Part shown: one piece after another, positions 62,144 through 64,000 of the stretch | How positions within the stretch are numbered: position 1 is the first letter of the stretch | How the letters are laid out: every line of letters starts with the position of its first letter | Origin: Proteobacteria bacterium ST_bin14 | Lineage (GTDB): Bacteria > Pseudomonadota > Alphaproteobacteria > Sphingomonadales > Sphingomonadaceae | Direction of reading: 5' to 3' | Assembly (NCBI GenBank): GCA_002083655.1 | Contig: MSXR01000003.1 | Location: 89,368 to 153,367 of the forward strand | Length of the DNA stretch: 64,000 bases | Program-made: the position numbers and the translations under genes | Notes under the pieces: generated by a model | The model's input: only the letters and a program-made list of their open reading frames with translations | Told to the model about the DNA's origin: nothing | Database searches by the model: none

Positions 62144-62182
62144 AAGGGCGCCGGTGACAGTGATGTCGTCGGCGCCCTTTTC
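62144..62182 (+). terminator. Rho-independent terminator after the barrel gene
   Basis: AAGGGCGCCG and CGGCGCCCTT pair perfectly over ten bases, followed by TTTTC. Confidence 0.9.
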
Positions 62183-62192
62183 GTTGGGCATG

Positions 62193-62222
62193 AAAAAGGG
62201 CGCGTGATGAGCGCGCCCCTTT
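62193..62222 (-). terminator. Terminator for gcrA
   Basis: Read on the minus strand: GGGCGCG pairs with CGCGCCC around a TCATCA loop, followed by TTTTTC. It lies just after the end of gcrA (62244) and faces the terminator of the barrel gene. Confidence 0.85.
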
Positions 62223-62243
62223 CAACATCGGATGCGTAAGGGT

Positions 62244-62963
62244 TTAGCGGACGCGTGGGCCGCCAAAGGGCAGCGGCGGGGGTGGACGGCGATCACGGCG
62301 GGGCAGCTGCGCCTGATAGGCATGGCCGCAATGGGCGATGCAATAGGGGAAGCCAGGGTTCACCTTTTCGCCGCAAAAGTGGAAATCAGGCTCGCCTGGA
62401 TGGCCAAGCGGCCATTTGCAAATTCGGTCGTTCAAATCGAGCAAGGTGGTTTTGCCGACCATGTCGGCCGATGGCCGGGCGGGGACCAGCCGGCGTGGCG
62501 GCGCGGGCGTAATGGGCGCTTGTTGTTCGCCAGGGGCCTGGCGCAGAAAGCCGCCGGGGCCGACCGAGCGCAAGATGACGGTAGGGGCTTTTTCAACCGC
62601 CGCTTCCGCAGCAGGCGCTTCAATGTCGATGTCGTCTTCCGAGGGTTCGTCAACCGGTGCTGCGGCGACCGGGGCGGCAGCAACCGGGGCGGCGCGTGGC
62701 ACGGGCGCTGGCTTTGGGGCGGGCGGCGGTGCGGCGACCAGGTCTGCCTTTGGCGCGGTGGTCTTTTGCGCGGCAGCCGCCGCCTTTGCGTCGGGGTCAT
62801 TGGCCTTTACCGGCGAGGGGCGCGCTTGCAGCCCCAGCCGGTGGGCCTTGCCAATCACCGCGTTGCGGCTGACCCCACCCAGCGATTCAGCGATCTGGCT
62901 GGCGGTCAGGCCCTTTTCCCACATCGTTTTCAGCGTATCGATCCGCTCGTCGGTCCAGCTCAT
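62244..62963 (-). CDS. gcrA: Cell-cycle regulator GcrA
   Basis: A 239-residue DNA-binding protein. The N-terminus MSWTDERIDTLKTMWEKGL with the SASQIAESLGG-type helix-turn-helix is the GcrA hallmark; a long Ala/Pro-rich linker follows, then the C-terminal CKWPLGHPGEPDFHFCG motif and a second Cys pair (YCIAHC). GcrA works with sigma-70 and CcrM-methylated DNA in alphaproteobacteria. Supports the taxonomic guess. Confidence 0.93.
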   Translation of the reverse strand: MSWTDERIDTLKTMWEKGLTASQIAESLGGVSRNAVIGKAHRLGLQARPSPVKANDPDAKAAAAAQKTTAPKADLVAAPPPAPKPAPVPRAAPVAAAPVAAAPVDEPSEDDIDIEAPAAEAAVEKAPTVILRSVGPGGFLRQAPGEQQAPITPAPPRRLVPARPSADMVGKTTLLDLNDRICKWPLGHPGEPDFHFCGEKVNPGFPYCIAHCGHAYQAQLPRRDRRPPPPLPFGGPRVR

Positions 62964-63038
62964 CAGGTATCCCTATTCTTTATTGCATTCGTCATGGCGG
63001 GTTGCGGGCGGCAGCGGCAGCGATTACGCGCCATTACC

Positions 63039-63890
63039 ATGAGCATCCAGCCCCCAACCGGCGACATGCCGTCGGCAATTGCGAACGCCCCTGGCGTTCC
63101 GACGATTCGGAACGTCAATTGGGGCGGCCTTAGAACCCTCTATATCAAGGAGGTGCGCCGGTTCTTCAAGGTGCAGCTGCAAACGGTTTGGGCACCTGCG
63201 GTCACTACTTTGCTGTTTTTGGTGATTTTCACGGTCGCAACGGGCGGAAAGCGCCCGGTAAATGTTGGCGGCACCGATGTTCCGTTCGCTGATTTTCTGG
63301 CGCCGGGGCTGATCGTGATGGGGATGTTGCAAAACAGCTTTGCCAATTCGAGCTTTTCGCTGCTGGTGGGTAAAATCCAGGGCACGATCGTCGACTATCT
63401 GATGCCACCGCTCTCCACGGGCGAGCTGCTTGCCGCCATGGTGGGGGGCGCCGTCACCCGCGCATGCTGTGTCGGTGGGGCGGTGTTCGTTTTGATGCAG
63501 TTCTGGCCGGGCGTGCACCTGTTCCCGCAGCACCCGTTTGCCGTTTTGTGGTTCGGACTGCTCGGCGCGACCTTTTTGGCGTTTGTTGGCGTGCTGACGT
63601 CAATGTGGGCGGAAAAATTCGATCATGCCGCAGCGGTGCAGAATTTCCTGATCGCGCCGCTGACATTGCTGTCGGGCACTTTTTATTCGGTGGATAAGCT
63701 GGCCCCGGCGTTCCAGGCGTTCAGCCATATCAATCCATTTTTCTACATTATTTCGGGCTTCCGCTACGGGTTTTTGCTGAATGCCGATTCCAACGTGCTG
63801 GTTGGCGGCATCGTCATTTTGGTGATTGATATCGTGATGGGGCTGATCTGTTACCGCCTGTTACGGTCGGGCTGGAAGTTGAAGAACTAG
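63039..63890 (+). CDS. ABC-2 type transporter permease
   Basis: A 283-residue inner-membrane permease of the ABC-2/NodJ type, with about six membrane segments and LYIKEVRRFFKVQLQTV before the first. Conserved loop GKIQGTIVDYLMPPL and FYSVDKLAPAFQAFSHINPFFYI, the last being the ABC2 signature. The frame is open back to 62232, but that part lies antisense to gcrA; ATG 63039 or ATG 63066 is the plausible start. No ATPase gene is within the window; it may lie beyond 64000 or elsewhere. Confidence 0.85.
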   Translation: MSIQPPTGDMPSAIANAPGVPTIRNVNWGGLRTLYIKEVRRFFKVQLQTVWAPAVTTLLFLVIFTVATGGKRPVNVGGTDVPFADFLAPGLIVMGMLQNSFANSSFSLLVGKIQGTIVDYLMPPLSTGELLAAMVGGAVTRACCVGGAVFVLMQFWPGVHLFPQHPFAVLWFGLLGATFLAFVGVLTSMWAEKFDHAAAVQNFLIAPLTLLSGTFYSVDKLAPAFQAFSHINPFFYIISGFRYGFLLNADSNVLVGGIVILVIDIVMGLICYRLLRSGWKLKN

Positions 63891-63917
63891 AGCATATTGC
63901 TTGAAATATGAATCGTC

Positions 63918-63988
63918 ATTGCGAGCGCAGCGAAGCAATCCAGTGGCGTGCTCGCGGATAGGCTGGATTGCTTCGCTGCGCTCGCAAT
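63918..63988. repeat. Perfect 26-base inverted repeat at the window end
   Basis: The arms 63918-63943 and 63963-63988 are exact reverse complements over 26 bases (CTGGATTGCTTCGCTGCGC core), with a 19-base loop. It follows the ABC permease and could act as a transcription barrier. A partial copy is at 25238-25256. Confidence 0.92.
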
Positions 63989-64000
63989 TGTCTGTTTGGT

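Noticed and set aside
62232..63038. Long N-terminal extension of the ABC permease
   Set aside because: This part is antisense to gcrA, Arg/Gly-rich and unlike any permease; ATG 63039 begins the family-like sequence.

Overview
The window is a 64 kb, GC-rich piece of a bacterial chromosome, most likely an alphaproteobacterium of the Sphingomonadaceae type. Reasons, by inference: a GcrA cell-cycle regulator, a free-standing F0 ATP-synthase cluster with split b and b' subunits, MetZ-type methionine synthesis, a BLUF photoreceptor, TonB-dependent transport, several short proteins seen mainly in that group, and many GC-rich intergenic palindromic repeats. Genes are dense, both strands are used, and GTG/TTG starts and 4-base ATGA/TTGA overlaps are frequent.

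Layout. 1-5249: galactoside utilisation (5'-truncated GH36 alpha-galactosidase and GH42 beta-galactosidase, overlapping), then an APC permease gene broken by an in-frame TGA. 5214-9054: FAD oxidoreductase, BLUF protein, a small unknown and a Rieske oxygenase. 9223-14137: cobalamin riboswitch and a complete B12 uptake operon (btuB, btuF, btuC, btuD). 14157-20530: tRNA-Arg(CCG), then minus-strand operons dapB-nth-small secreted protein and lepB-rnc-era-nitrilase, with a sirtuin between. 20664-23563: pgi and glutathione reductase. 23741-25061: a lower-GC two-gene cassette, a trypsin-like protease plus a small trypsin-co-occurring (Trypco) protein, resembling predicted prokaryotic conflict/defence modules. 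25290-28042: RlpA, indoleamine 2,3-dioxygenase behind an 18-base palindrome, a zincin-like protein and a PCuAC copper chaperone. 28129-32659: sigma-32-like promoter, dnaK, dnaJ, and an HD-GYP protein.

32768-36250: a 27-residue membrane peptide (too short for ordinary gene callers), purB, an EF-hand protein, a GFA-type protein and radC. 36350-42808: ydbH-ynbE-ydbL (envelope lipid bridge) followed by the F0 genes atpI-B-E-F'-F. 42903-49880: secreted protein, six-TM chemoreceptor, SDR, uvrC, and a deacetylase/FemAB-like pair. 49918-53948: recO, glycosyltransferase with GtrA domain, a lower-GC orphan, a PMT-type mannosyltransferase. 54035-57822: metZ, a 224-base tandem duplication that left a broken copy of the 5' end of apaG, intact apaG, a short LysR regulator, GNAT, DUF417. 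57838-63890: a TPR/TonB-C-like secreted protein, parE, a beta-barrel outer-membrane protein, gcrA and an ABC-2 permease; the window ends in a perfect 26-base inverted repeat.

Most content is housekeeping. The most unusual items are the protease-Trypco cassette, the apaG tandem duplication whose fragment ORF stops exactly on the intact start codon, the palindrome before the IDO gene, the nonsense-interrupted permease, the nitrilase coupled to era, and the tiny membrane peptide. All calls come from reading the sequence; no database search was run.
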